A stretch of 64,000 bases of DNA from Geoalkalibacter subterraneus (GTDB taxonomy: Bacteria; Desulfobacterota; Desulfuromonadia; Desulfuromonadales; Geoalkalibacteraceae): positions 2,232,001 through 2,296,000 of the forward strand of contig NZ_CP010311.1 of the NCBI RefSeq assembly GCF_000827125.1, given 5' to 3'. Under the pieces are notes generated by a model, which was not told where the DNA came from, ran no database searches, and was given only the letters and a program-made list of their open reading frames with translations. Of the stretch, positions 17,149 through 26,831 are shown piece after piece. A program made the translations under genes and the position numbers. Each line of letters begins with the position of its first letter. Position 1 is the first letter of the stretch.

Positions 17149-19398
17149 CTAGAAAAATCGACCAATGGAAAATTGCCATTCGGTGGTGTCCTCGTCTTCG
17201 CGCGGGTCGGGATTGTACCCCAACTCCAGTCGCAGAGGCCCCATCGGGCTGAACCAGCGGATTCCGGCCCCCACATTATAACGCATATCCGAGAAATAGG
17301 ATTCTCCATCTCCCCAGGCATTACCCGTATCGAAGAAAACCACTCCCTTAAGGCCCATATCCTTGGCTAACGGGAAGATATATTCAAAGTTGAAATAGGC
17401 CTCCTTCACCCCGCCGATATAATCGTCCCCATCCATGGGGCCGACATGGCGCGATTTAAAGCCGCGCAGACTGTTGATGCCGCCGAGGAAAAAGCGTTCA
17501 TCAATGGGGACATCCTCCCCTCCCCAGGCCTTGATATAGCCAACCTGGCCATGCACCGAAAAGTAAGTCCCCCACTTGAATGGAAAAAAGTGGCGGTGAT
17601 CAAGAATGTACTTGGTGAATTTTTCGGTGCCGCCAATGCCGGCAAATTCGATGGAGGCTTCCGACTGAGATCCCATGGTGGGATCAAGTCGGTAATCCGT
17701 AGTGTCTCGACGCAGCATGGCCGTCACGGCAGAGAGAGTCGATTCTCCCTCCTGCTCGAGAATGTATCGGGAAACCCCGGGGTCAACGTCGGTAATTTCT
17801 TTTTGCTCATAACGATAAAGGAAATAAGCCCTGAGGTCATCTGAGAGCGGGAAGCCGAATTTAAGATTGCCGCCCGTAGTTTCCTCGCTGAAATCGGGCC
17901 ACTCGCGGTCTGTTTTATACAGATCGAACCCGAGGGTCAGATCCTTGTCGAGGAAATAGGGGTCCGTCACACCAAAGCGGTAGGTTGTGGTCTTGCCTCC
18001 CAATGCGGCAGCGAGATCGAGCCTGAGGCCGCGCCCGAGGAAATTGTCCTGCTGCAGTGAACCCTGACCAATAAGCCCATCCACGGATGAATACCCGAAG
18101 CCGATGCTGAACGTGCCAGTGCCGCGCTCCTTGACGTCGACGTCGATATCCATTAACTCTTCTTCGTCGGTTTGGGCAGTGGAGACGTTGACCTCTTCGA
18201 AATAACCGAGGTTGTTGATGCGCCGGCGGCTTTCCTTGAGGTTGGTGGCGCTGTAAAGATCCCCCTCGATCAACTTCATTTCGCGGCGGATGACTTTGTC
18301 GCGGGTTTTGGAGTTTCCGCTGATCTGGATACGATTGATATGGACCATCGCCCCTTTTTCAATATCGAAGGTAATGTGTATCAGCCTTTCCTGATGGTCC
18401 AGGCGGGTCAGCGGTGCAACATTGACATAGGCGTAGCCGCGATCGGCGTAGAGGTCATTGAGAGCAAAAACATCCTCGCGAAGCGTCTTACGGCTGAAGA
18501 CTTCACCTTCCTGCAGCTTGGTGTTTTTGAGAAGCTCCTGCGGGGATTCAAGAAGATCCCCTTCAACCCCCAGGTTGCCGACGCGGAATTGGACCCCTTC
18601 TTCAATTTCAATCAATACGGACATGGTGCTCTTGTCATCGTTGAATGTGATGACAGGCTCCAGAACTTTGACCTGCACGTAGCCCCGGTTAAAATATTCG
18701 TCGGCAATCAATTCGAGGTCGTTCTTGAGCATATCGTGATTATAGGTACCGCGGCCGGTCAGCCAGGACAGGAACCATTTTTCACGAGTCTGCATGAATT
18801 TCCGCAGTTCTTTATCGGTAAAAACCTCATTACCCGCAAAGTTGATTTCAGAGACCAGAATCTTGTCTCCTTCGTCAATGGAGAAAATGACGGTGGCCTC
18901 ATTCTGATCATCGATCTCAACGTCGGTTTCAATGCGTGCGGCATGGAACCCCTCATCACGGTAGGCCTGACGAATAGCTTCAACGCTTTTTTCGATCTTT
19001 TCAGGATCATAGAGATCGGGGACACGCACGGTCGCCAGCTCACGCAGCTTGTCGTCTTTAAACTCTTTGCCACCGGTGAAACGGACCTCACGCACCAGGG
19101 GGCGCTCTTCGACGTGATAAATAAGGATGGATCCGTCAGACCCCTTTCCCGTCAGAGCGGTCACATCCCTGAAACGCCCTAAAGAAAAAATATTGCGGAT
19201 ATCGCGATCGATATCTTCAAGGGTCAGGGGCTGGCCGGGGCGCGCCTGAATGACAGAACGCACCGCGCGCTCCTCGACACGCTGCAATCCTTCAACAAGA
19301 ACATCCTCGAAGGTCAGGGCGGCTCCAGAAACGGACGACGCCCCGAAAAAGATCAGGCAGAAAAGAAGAATTCGAGCAGACATGCTCTGAATTGTCAT
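17149..19398 (-). CDS. bamA: Outer membrane protein assembly factor BamA
   Basis: About 749 aa: signal peptide, five POTRA repeats (residues about 28-425, beginning LTFEDVLVEGLQRVEE) and a C-terminal 16-strand barrel ending in an aromatic residue (IGRFF). LRGFKSRHVGP is the conserved RGF loop of the Omp85 family. BamA inserts beta-barrel proteins into the outer membrane. The start is uncertain: ATG 19398 gives a 27-residue signal peptide and has GGAG 11 bases upstream; ATG 19440 and a frame to 19494 are also open. Confidence 0.95.
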   Translation of the reverse strand: MTIQSMSARILLFCLIFFGASSVSGAALTFEDVLVEGLQRVEERAVRSVIQARPGQPLTLEDIDRDIRNIFSLGRFRDVTALTGKGSDGSILIYHVEERPLVREVRFTGGKEFKDDKLRELATVRVPDLYDPEKIEKSVEAIRQAYRDEGFHAARIETDVEIDDQNEATVIFSIDEGDKILVSEINFAGNEVFTDKELRKFMQTREKWFLSWLTGRGTYNHDMLKNDLELIADEYFNRGYVQVKVLEPVITFNDDKSTMSVLIEIEEGVQFRVGNLGVEGDLLESPQELLKNTKLQEGEVFSRKTLREDVFALNDLYADRGYAYVNVAPLTRLDHQERLIHITFDIEKGAMVHINRIQISGNSKTRDKVIRREMKLIEGDLYSATNLKESRRRINNLGYFEEVNVSTAQTDEEELMDIDVDVKERGTGTFSIGFGYSSVDGLIGQGSLQQDNFLGRGLRLDLAAALGGKTTTYRFGVTDPYFLDKDLTLGFDLYKTDREWPDFSEETTGGNLKFGFPLSDDLRAYFLYRYEQKEITDVDPGVSRYILEQEGESTLSAVTAMLRRDTTDYRLDPTMGSQSEASIEFAGIGGTEKFTKYILDHRHFFPFKWGTYFSVHGQVGYIKAWGGEDVPIDERFFLGGINSLRGFKSRHVGPMDGDDYIGGVKEAYFNFEYIFPLAKDMGLKGVVFFDTGNAWGDGESYFSDMRYNVGAGIRWFSPMGPLRLELGYNPDPREDEDTTEWQFSIGRFF

Positions 19399-19515
19399 GG
19401 GAAAAAGCACTCCGGGAAGGCTGATTATAAAGCGTTTCATTATAAGGAACCCCCCTTGGGGTGTAAACTGATTTTTCCGCCGGTTGCCTCCCACGAGGGC
19501 GGCTGAACGCGACGA

Positions 19516-20223
19516 TCATCCCTGCTGCGGAGTCACCAGAAGGCCGTCCTCCATATGAACCATGCGATCCATGCGCGCGGCCAGTGAATGACTGTGGGTC
19601 ACAACCACCATGGTCAACCCGCGATCACGATGCAGGCGTTCGAGGAGCAGATAAATCTCGTCGCTTGTCTTGCTGTCAAGATTGCCGGTCGGCTCATCTG
19701 CCAACAGCAGGCGAGGAGAGCGCGATAAAGCACGGGCAATGGCCACGCGCTGCTGCTCGCCGCCGGAGAGTTCTCCAGGCTTGTGCAGCAGCCGGTGGCC
19801 CAATCCCACATCCTGCAGAAGTTCACGGGCGTTTTTTTCAGCCTCCCGTCGGTCACAGCGCGCCACGAGAGATGGCATCATCACATTCTCCAGGGCGTTG
19901 AACTCGGGGAGAAGCTGATGGAACTGAAAGACGAACCCGACGGTGCGATTGCGAAACTCATCCAGGGCTCCACCCCGGAGGGAAAAAATATCGCGGCCCT
20001 CAAACAGAACCTGTCCTGAATCAGGGCGGTCAAGAGCGCCCAGAATGTGCATCAGGGTCGTCTTGCCCGCGCCGGAATAGCCGATAATGGCCACACGCTC
20101 GCCGCTATCGATTCTTAAATCGACCCCCCTGAGAACCTCCACCGCACCATGGGGAGTGTTGAATGTTTTTTTTACCCCCTGGGCGTCAATCAGCGGCAAG
20201 CCTTTCTCCTCCGACCTACTCAT
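19516..20223 (-). CDS. lolD: Lipoprotein-releasing system ATPase LolD
   Basis: A 235-aa ABC ATPase with Walker [11 protein letters not shown], signature [15 protein letters not shown] and Walker [13 protein letters not shown]. With the LolC/E permease it extracts outer-membrane lipoproteins from the inner membrane for LolA. I start at ATG 20223, which overlaps the permease stop by 8 bp; the longer frame to 20307 adds a low-complexity Arg/Trp stretch that is just antisense of nothing conserved. The [16 protein letters not shown] segment is typical of the LolD/MacB subgroup. Confidence 0.93.
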   Translation of the reverse strand: MSRSEEKGLPLIDAQGVKKTFNTPHGAVEVLRGVDLRIDSGERVAIIGYSGAGKTTLMHILGALDRPDSGQVLFEGRDIFSLRGGALDEFRNRTVGFVFQFHQLLPEFNALENVMMPSLVARCDRREAEKNARELLQDVGLGHRLLHKPGELSGGEQQRVAIARALSRSPRLLLADEPTGNLDSKTSDEIYLLLERLHRDRGLTMVVVTHSHSLAARMDRMVHMEDGLLVTPQQG

Positions 20224-21466
20224 AGCGCAGCGCCTCGGCCGGATCCATACGGGAGGCGTGCCATGCCGGATAGATCGTCGCCAACAACGAAATCGCCATG
20301 GCCACAATCACAACCGACACCACATCGCCCGTATTGACAACGGACGGAAAAGTATCCATGCCATAAACGGTCTGGTCGAAAATCTTGAGGCCAAAAAGAC
20401 TTTCGATCTTTTTGATGATGGGATCAGCGTTAACGGCGATCAGCAAGCCGAGACCTGTCCCCAGAGATGTCCCAAGAGTGCCGATAATGGCGCCCTCAAA
20501 AACAAAAATTTTCATGATGCTGCGGGAGGTCGCCCCCATTGAACGCAGGATCGCAATATCCTTGTGCTTCTCCATAACCACCATGATCAGGGTCGTGGCG
20601 ATATTGAAGGCGGCAACCAGAACGATGATGCCAAGCACGATGAAAAGACCCAGCTTTTCCAATTTCAGGGCGGAAAGAAAAGACCCGAACATGTCCTGCC
20701 AGGACCGGACCGTAAAGGGAAAAGCGAATTCATCGCGCAAGGTTGAAACGACCTGGGCGGTGTGGTCAAAATTCGCGACATCGACCTCGATGCCCGTGAC
20801 CTGCTCCTCCAGCTCGAAAAACTTCTGTGCGGTGGCTAGGCCGATGTAGGCATAATAGGTATCCACCAGACTGCCCTGCTGCCGGATAATACCGACAACC
20901 TGGAAAGGCTTCATTTTAGGAACCATGCCGAAAGGCGTCAGGGTAAACATGGGCGGGATAACGTTGATGGTATCGCCTACCGCCACACCCAGTGTGGTTG
21001 CCGAATCAAGGCTGATCACGATTCCGGGCTTGGTGTCCGGCGCCTCGAAAAGAAGCGTCTCCAGATCCTGCCCGCCGACGGTCAAGGCGTCCTGGTCGAA
21101 AGCCTTGTTGCCCGACTCAACCCCTTTGACCTGCACGGCAGCCACATTCCCGCCTGAAAGCAGCATCGCTTCGCGCGCGATAAAGGGAGTTACGGCAGAG
21201 ACGCCTGGTGTTTTTTCGATGCGCTCAGCAATATCCGTGTACTCGGAGAGGGGCTCGCCATACTTCTGAACCAGGATATTGGGAAGATTGCCGAGAATCT
21301 GCTGGCGCACACCGTCATGAAAACCGGTCATGACCGCGAGTACGACAATCAGGGCGGCAACCCCGAGCGTCACTCCGCCGATGGAGATAAAAGAGATGAC
21401 GGAGATAAAGGTCTGCTTGCGCTTAGCCCGCAGGTACCGCAGGCTGACGAACAGTTCGTAGGACAT
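20216..21466 (-). CDS. lolC: Lipoprotein-releasing system permease LolC/LolE
   Basis: A 416-aa inner-membrane protein of the MacB/FtsX type: one N-terminal helix (about residues 22-45), a large periplasmic domain, then three C-terminal helices (about 275-400). ATG 21466 has AAAGGA 5 bases upstream. Only one permease gene is present, so the transporter is probably a homodimer of this subunit rather than the LolC-LolE pair of E. coli. It is coupled to lolD and follows lysS after a hairpin. Confidence 0.9.
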   Translation of the reverse strand: MSYELFVSLRYLRAKRKQTFISVISFISIGGVTLGVAALIVVLAVMTGFHDGVRQQILGNLPNILVQKYGEPLSEYTDIAERIEKTPGVSAVTPFIAREAMLLSGGNVAAVQVKGVESGNKAFDQDALTVGGQDLETLLFEAPDTKPGIVISLDSATTLGVAVGDTINVIPPMFTLTPFGMVPKMKPFQVVGIIRQQGSLVDTYYAYIGLATAQKFFELEEQVTGIEVDVANFDHTAQVVSTLRDEFAFPFTVRSWQDMFGSFLSALKLEKLGLFIVLGIIVLVAAFNIATTLIMVVMEKHKDIAILRSMGATSRSIMKIFVFEGAIIGTLGTSLGTGLGLLIAVNADPIIKKIESLFGLKIFDQTVYGMDTFPSVVNTGDVVSVVIVAMAISLLATIYPAWHASRMDPAEALRYE

Positions 21467-21482
21467 GAGATCCTTTAATTAC

Positions 21483-21511
21483 GAGGGGCCGCACACACAA
21501 AGCGGCCCCTC
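21483..21511 (-). terminator. GC-rich hairpin between lysS and lolC
   Basis: A perfect 10-bp inverted repeat (GAGGGGCCGC / GCGGCCCCTC) with a nine-base loop sits 20 bases past the lysS stop and just before lolC. No clear T run follows on the minus strand, so it may attenuate or protect the mRNA rather than fully stop transcription. Confidence 0.5.
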
Positions 21512-21530
21512 TGGAATTGGCGAACGAAAA

Positions 21531-23012
21531 TTATTTTTCCGGTCTCAACTGGGGAAAAAGGATGACATCACGGATGGAAGCCGAGTCGGTCAGAAGCATG
21601 ACCAGGCGGTCGATCCCGATTCCCTCCCCTGCGGTGGGGGGCAAGCCGAACTCCAGGGCACGCACATAGTCGTCATCCATGGCGTGCGCTTCTTCGTCGC
21701 CGGCTTCCTTTTCAGCCAACTGCTGCTCGAAACGCGCTCTCTGATCCAATGGGTCATTGAGCTCGTTAAACGCATTGGCCAGTTCACGTCCGACGATGAA
21801 GAGCTCGAAGCGATCCACCACCTCGGGATCTGAATCATTCTTTCGCGACAGCGGCGAAACTTCCGTCGGATACTGCGTGATGAAGGTGGGATGCCAGAGA
21901 TGAGGCTCAACCACCTCGTCGAAGATTTCCGTCAGGATCTTGCCGAGCCCCATCCGGGAATCAAGGTCAAGACCGAGGGAACGCGCATATTCCAGGGCCC
22001 GCGTCCTGTCTTCAAGAACGTCCTCCGAAACCTTGCCGTATTCCACAATGGATTGCTTGAAGGTCAGCCGCTTCCAGGGCGGAGACAGATCGACTTCTTT
22101 TCCGCCGTAAGTCAGGTTCAGCGTCCCGCAGACATCGGAGGCAACGGCGCAGATGAGCTCCTCGGTGAAATCCATCAGGTCCTCGTAAGTAGCGTAGGCC
22201 TGATAGAACTCCATCATGGTGAATTCGGGATTGTGCTGAATGGAGATCCCCTCGTTGCGGAAATTGCGATTGATTTCAAACACACGCTCCAGGCCGCCCA
22301 CCACGAGCCGTTTCAGATAAAGCTCGGGAGCGATGCGCAGGAACAGATCCATCTTGAGGGTATTATGGTAGGTTTTGAAAGGCCGGGCGGTTGCTCCGCC
22401 GGCCACCGGCTGCATCATCGGGGTTTCCACCTCGAGAAACCCGCGCTCGCGCATAAAATCACGAATCAGACCAATGATGCGGCTGCGCTTGAGAAACACG
22501 TCACGCACCTCGGGGTTGACCATCAGGTCGAGATAGCGCTGACGGTAACGCGTCTCCACGTCGGTCAGGCCATGCCACTTTTCCGGCAGCGGGCGCAGGG
22601 ATTTGGTCAGGAGGCGGATTTCTTCAGCGCGCAGGCTCAATTCACCGGTTTTAGTGCGAAAAGGGTGGCCGGCGACACCAACCACATCACCGAGGTCGAG
22701 CTTGCGAAACACCTCGAAAGCATCCTCGCCGACCTTGTCGCGTGCCACATAAACCTGCAGGCGGCCGCCGCGGTCCTGCAGCTGGATAAACGCAGCCTTG
22801 CCGAAATCACGCCGTGCCATAATGCGGCCGGCGATACGGTAGCGGGTCTCGCACCCCTCCAGCGCCTCGGTATCATCATCGGCATGCGCATCGCGCACGT
22901 CCATTGTGCCATGAGAAACGGGAAAATCATTGGCGAATGGGTTGTGCCCCCCTTCACGCAGTTCGTTTAACTTTTCGCGTCTCTGCAGCAGTATATCGTT
23001 GAGTTCTTCCAT
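21531..23012 (-). CDS. lysS: Lysyl-tRNA synthetase, class II
   Basis: A 493-aa class II synthetase: an N-terminal OB-fold anticodon-binding domain (residues about 55-170) and a catalytic core with motif 2 (FEINRNFRNEGISIQHNPEFTMME region) and motif 3 (GIGIDRLVMLLTDS). It charges tRNA-Lys. ATG 23012 is chosen over an upstream TTG at 23021 because the AAAGG site lies at a workable distance only from the ATG. The prfB-lysS order is the same as in E. coli. Confidence 0.96.
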   Translation of the reverse strand: MEELNDILLQRREKLNELREGGHNPFANDFPVSHGTMDVRDAHADDDTEALEGCETRYRIAGRIMARRDFGKAAFIQLQDRGGRLQVYVARDKVGEDAFEVFRKLDLGDVVGVAGHPFRTKTGELSLRAEEIRLLTKSLRPLPEKWHGLTDVETRYRQRYLDLMVNPEVRDVFLKRSRIIGLIRDFMRERGFLEVETPMMQPVAGGATARPFKTYHNTLKMDLFLRIAPELYLKRLVVGGLERVFEINRNFRNEGISIQHNPEFTMMEFYQAYATYEDLMDFTEELICAVASDVCGTLNLTYGGKEVDLSPPWKRLTFKQSIVEYGKVSEDVLEDRTRALEYARSLGLDLDSRMGLGKILTEIFDEVVEPHLWHPTFITQYPTEVSPLSRKNDSDPEVVDRFELFIVGRELANAFNELNDPLDQRARFEQQLAEKEAGDEEAHAMDDDYVRALEFGLPPTAGEGIGIDRLVMLLTDSASIRDVILFPQLRPEK

Positions 23013-23136
23013 TGATTCCAATACCTTTCAAGCCTTTGTCCAAGAGGCGTACATTAGCCCTGCCGGCAGATCAAGTCAAGGATAAATCAGGGTTTTTCCC
23101 CTAGCCCGGATTTTCAGTAACTCCGGCGAACCCCGA

Positions 23137-24232
23137 TCAGCTGCGGCTCAGGAGAAAGGCTTCGATAAAGCCTTCCAGGTCGCCGTCAAGAACGGCATCC
23201 GTATTGCCCATTTCGAAATTGGTGCGATGGTCCTTGACCATGCGATAGGGATGCAGCACATACGAACGGATCTGACTTCCCCATCCGATCTCCTTCTTCT
23301 CGCCGGCGATGTCGGAGGCTTCCTCTTCCTTTTTACGCATCTCCATCTCAAACAAGCGCGCTTTGAGTTGCTTCATTGCCATGGCGCGATTCTTATGCTG
23401 GGAGCGCTCATTCTGGCAGGCGACGATAATTCCGCTGGGGATATGAGTGATTCTGATAGCGGAGTCGGTCTTGTTGACGTGCTGCCCACCGGCGCCGCTG
23501 GCGCGATAAGTGTCGACCTTGAGATCCTTTTCATTGATCTCGATCTCAACATCATCATCGAGTTCCGGGAAAACGAATATCGATGAGAAAGAGGTATGGC
23601 GGCGCGCATTGGAATCAAACGGCGAGATGCGCACAAGGCGGTGGATTCCCATCTCGGCGCGCAGGAAACCATAGGCATAATCACCCTCGACGGTGAAGGT
23701 CGCGCCCTTGATCCCGGCTTCTTCCCCATCCTGATAATCGGTGATCTCGGTTTTCCACCCCTTGCGCTCGCAGAACCGGAGATACATGCGCAGCAGCATA
23801 TCAGCCCAATCCTGCGCCTCGGTGCCGCCGGCCCCGGCATTGATGCTGAAAATGGCATTGCGATGATCGTGAGGGCCGCTGAGCATACGCGCCATCTCGA
23901 GCTTGCGCAGCTCGCGCTCCATAGCCGGCAGGGCTTCGCTGACCTCCCGCCGCGTGTCCTCGTCATCGGACTCTTCACCCAGTTCGATGAGCACCTTGAG
24001 GTCTTCAATCTGCTGCGTCAGAGCCTCGATCGCTTCAACTGGTTTCTGCAGATTGGTGCGCTCACGGAGTTTTTCCTGCGCCTTGTCCGAGTCATTCCAG
24101 AAATCAGGGTCGGCTATTTCAGCTTCAAGCTCGGCAATCCGCTCTTTCTTGGCAACAACGTCAAAGATACCTCCAGAGTTCGCGGGCTTTTTCTTCGATG
24201 GCGTTCAGCGCCTCTTGTTCTTCACGAAACAT
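23137..24232 (-). CDS. prfB: Peptide chain release factor 2, with programmed +1 frameshift
   Basis: RF2 releases finished proteins at UGA and UAA. The gene is in two frames: ATG 24232 (AAGGA 8 bases upstream) reads 23 codons ending in CTT at 24164, then an in-frame TGA at 24161-24163; skipping one T lets reading go on as GAC from 24162 to the stop at 23137, for 364 aa in all (E. coli RF2: 365). The SPF codon-recognition motif (RISPFDSNARR) and the GGQ motif (GAGGQHVNKTDS) are intact. The frameshift lets the cell sense RF2 shortage. A gene caller would list only the downstream frame, about 285 aa from 23994. Confidence 0.96.
24160..24174 (-). promoter_or_regulatory. prfB: prfB +1 frameshift signal
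   Basis: On the minus strand the site reads GGAGG-TAT-CTT-TGA-C: a Shine-Dalgarno-like GGAGG three bases before the CTT slip codon, then the UGA stop and a C. This is the layout of the E. coli RF2 site (same TAT spacer), where the internal SD pushes the ribosome forward by one base when UGA is read slowly. Confidence 0.93.
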
Positions 24233-24327
24233 ATGGTTAATCCTTTCTTTCCACTCAAATAAAACTTATGGCGGGTGATGACAACCGCTCACCGGCCATG
24301 CAGATTAAAGATCAAGGGAACGAGCGA

Positions 24328-25878
24328 TTATAACGAGTTGCTTTGCGCTCCGCAAGAATTCGCAGCAGCCGGTTTTCGCCACAGGCGTACCAGGCACCAG
24401 AGGATGAAAACTCCACAGGCAATGGGCAGAATATCGCCCCAGGAGCGGTACAGACTGAACCCCGCCCCCAACCGGACCTGCGCGGAGGAGACCGCCGGCT
24501 CAAAAATCGGGGTGGCCTCCAGTATTTCACCACGTGGTGAGATAAAGGCTGAAATGCCTGTATTGGCGGCCCTTGCGGTCCAGATACGATTTTCGACTGC
24601 GCGGAACCGGGTCATAGCCAGATGCTGATAGGGAGCGGACGAACGTCCGAACCAGGCGTCGTTGGTGATATTGACCAGCAGATCGCTTCCCTGGCGTACG
24701 AAATCGCGGGCCAGTTCGGGAAATATCCCTTCAAAACAAACCAGAACCCCTATAGACGCCCCATTCGTCGACAGGGTTGTCACAGTCCCGGGCGAAAAAT
24801 CGCCGATACCTACCACCAATTTATCGATGAACGGCAAAAAAGTCTTGAGCGGAACGTATTCACCAAAGGGGACCAGGTGAACTTTGTCGCTGCGTCCGAG
24901 AATCTCCCCCCCAGACGAAAGCAGAAATGCACTGTTGAGATAGCGATATTCCTGGTTGACCTGTTCGTACGCCGGACTGCCGAAAAGCAGGTATCCGTCA
25001 ATGAGTTGCGGTACCCTTCTGACCTGCCGGCTTAAAACGCTGCTTTCCTGAAAATAAAAAGGCGTTGCGCTCTCCGGCCAGACCGTCAGATCGGCAGGGC
25101 GATCACCTGCCGCCTGCAAACTCAGATCGCGGTAGGTATTGACGGTATGTTGCTGGTATTCAGGGTTCCACTTGACCCCCTGATCGATATTACCCTGAAT
25201 CAGGTTGACCGTCAGCGAAGAACCTTCGGTCTCTGCGCCATTGAGCCGCATCCCGCCATAGCCCAACGCCGCAGCCAACAGCAGTAGCAGAACGGAGGTG
25301 CCGAACACGGGGAACCTTCGTTCCCCCTTCCGGCTTCTAAGGATTTCAAGCCCCACCGCATTAGCCATGATCAGCAGGAAGCTCAGACCGTAGACCCCGA
25401 ACAGATCGACGGATTGCAGGAGCAGCAAGCGCTCGTGCTGCGTATATCCCAGGGTCGCCCAGGGAAAACCGCTCAGCAGAAAAGAACGCAGAAATTCAAA
25501 AGCAATCCAGGAAACCGGCAGGACAAGGATCAGCGACAGGTTGAAACGTCGGCCGATATGGACCGCCGCCCATAAGGCCGCGCCCCAGTAAACAGCGAGA
25601 TAAACGACCAGCATCAGGTAAGCCGCAACCGAAAGCAGCGGATGCAGCCCACCATAGGTGGTCATAACAATATTGAGCCAGTAGAGAACCACCGCAAAAA
25701 AAACGAGGCCGGCAATAAATCCGGAACGGAAAGGGCGCTCTCTGCCCACCCACAGCAGAGGCAGCAGGCCGATCCAGGCCAGTTCCGCCAAGCCAGGGCG
25801 GGGAAAGGCCAGCGCCATGAGCAGTCCCGAGGCGACGCAGGCCCAGAACTTGAGAGATGAAAGGGTGGCAGGAATCAT
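24328..25878 (-). CDS. lnt: Apolipoprotein N-acyltransferase Lnt
   Basis: A 516-aa inner-membrane enzyme that adds the third acyl chain to lipoproteins. About eight N-terminal hydrophobic helices (residues 10-210) precede a nitrilase-like domain with the catalytic triad visible as Glu269 (WPESATPF), Lys332 (SDKVHLVPFGEY) and Cys381 (VLVCFEGIFPE). Its ATG overlaps the corC stop (ATGA), and it lies close to lolCD, so lipoprotein maturation and sorting genes are clustered. Confidence 0.95.
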   Translation of the reverse strand: MIPATLSSLKFWACVASGLLMALAFPRPGLAELAWIGLLPLLWVGRERPFRSGFIAGLVFFAVVLYWLNIVMTTYGGLHPLLSVAAYLMLVVYLAVYWGAALWAAVHIGRRFNLSLILVLPVSWIAFEFLRSFLLSGFPWATLGYTQHERLLLLQSVDLFGVYGLSFLLIMANAVGLEILRSRKGERRFPVFGTSVLLLLLAAALGYGGMRLNGAETEGSSLTVNLIQGNIDQGVKWNPEYQQHTVNTYRDLSLQAAGDRPADLTVWPESATPFYFQESSVLSRQVRRVPQLIDGYLLFGSPAYEQVNQEYRYLNSAFLLSSGGEILGRSDKVHLVPFGEYVPLKTFLPFIDKLVVGIGDFSPGTVTTLSTNGASIGVLVCFEGIFPELARDFVRQGSDLLVNITNDAWFGRSSAPYQHLAMTRFRAVENRIWTARAANTGISAFISPRGEILEATPIFEPAVSSAQVRLGAGFSLYRSWGDILPIACGVFILWCLVRLWRKPAAANSCGAQSNSL

Positions 25879-26759
25879 CAGGAGGTCGAGGCATCCGCAT
25901 CAGAAGGAACCCGGTCGACTCTGATCTTGCGGATCTTCTGGTGGTCACATTCTTCTACAGTCAGCAGCAGGTCGCCGTCCCGGACCTGCTCCCCTTCCCG
26001 CGGGACACGCCCCAGAAGGTTAAAGACATAGCCGGCGACGGTATCAAACTTTTCGCGCTCAACATGCGTGGCAAAATAATCCTCGAAATCCTCGATATTC
26101 AAACGGCTGTCAACCATGACGCTCCCGTCGGGCTGAGCCTGGAGCCATTCCTCCTCAAGATCGTACTCGTCCTGAATATCGCCGACGATCTCTTCGATCA
26201 GATCCTCGATGGTGATCAATCCGGAGGTGCCGCCGTATTCATCAACTGCAATAGCCAGGTGAATGCGCTGCGTCCTGAAATCCTGAAGAAGTTCCTGGAT
26301 ATTTTTGGTTTCGGGGATAAACAGAGGCGTCCGCATGACCTGCGTAACCTCGATATCGCTTGCATTCCGACCCCAATAGCGCAGGAGATCCTTGGCATAT
26401 ACAATGCCGACAATGTTGTCCGGCGAGCCTTCATAGATAGGGATGCGCGAATGCCCGCTCTCGATAATGGCTTCAAGCACCTCACAGATATCGGCGGAAC
26501 TTGCACAGCAGACCATGTCGGTACGGGGCACCATGATTTCACGGACCAGGGTATCACCGAATTCGAAGATGGAATGAAGCATTTCCCCTTCTCCTTCGTT
26601 GATAATCCCGTCTTCTTCAGATTCCTCAATGATTTCCTGCAGTTCCTCTTCCGTCAACGCCCGACGGCGTCCGCGAAAAAGGCGCTCCAGCAGTGAACGA
26701 AAACCTGTCTTGCCGTTTAGTTTGACGATGGGCTGATTGCCGCTACTGTCATCTTCCAA
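25878..26759 (-). CDS. corC: CorC/HlyC-type CBS-domain protein
   Basis: A cytoplasmic protein of about 293 aa with paired CBS domains (residues about 60-190; VREIMVPRTDM, HSRIPIYEGSPDNIVGIVYAKDLL) and a C-terminal CorC/HlyC domain (about 205-285). It lacks the membrane DUF21 domain, like E. coli CorC (YbeX), linked to magnesium and cobalt efflux. I start at TTG 26759, which has GGGAG 9 bases upstream and gives MEDDSSGNQ, like the acidic E. coli start; the frame extends to a TTG at 26798. The ybeY-corC-lnt order is widely conserved, here with dgkA inserted. Confidence 0.9.
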   Translation of the reverse strand: MEDDSSGNQPIVKLNGKTGFRSLLERLFRGRRRALTEEELQEIIEESEEDGIINEGEGEMLHSIFEFGDTLVREIMVPRTDMVCCASSADICEVLEAIIESGHSRIPIYEGSPDNIVGIVYAKDLLRYWGRNASDIEVTQVMRTPLFIPETKNIQELLQDFRTQRIHLAIAVDEYGGTSGLITIEDLIEEIVGDIQDEYDLEEEWLQAQPDGSVMVDSRLNIEDFEDYFATHVEREKFDTVAGYVFNLLGRVPREGEQVRDGDLLLTVEECDHQKIRKIRVDRVPSDADASTS

Positions 26760-26831
26760 CGTTCTTATCTCCCTTTCCAGTTGAAATTGCAGCCCCAAGG
26801 ATTCTTTTTTGCAAAACCACCCCTGGGGCTT

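Noticed and set aside
21891-22970. 359-codon + strand open frame
   Set aside because: Antisense to lysS, which carries the class II synthetase motifs; no ribosome site or recognisable domain.
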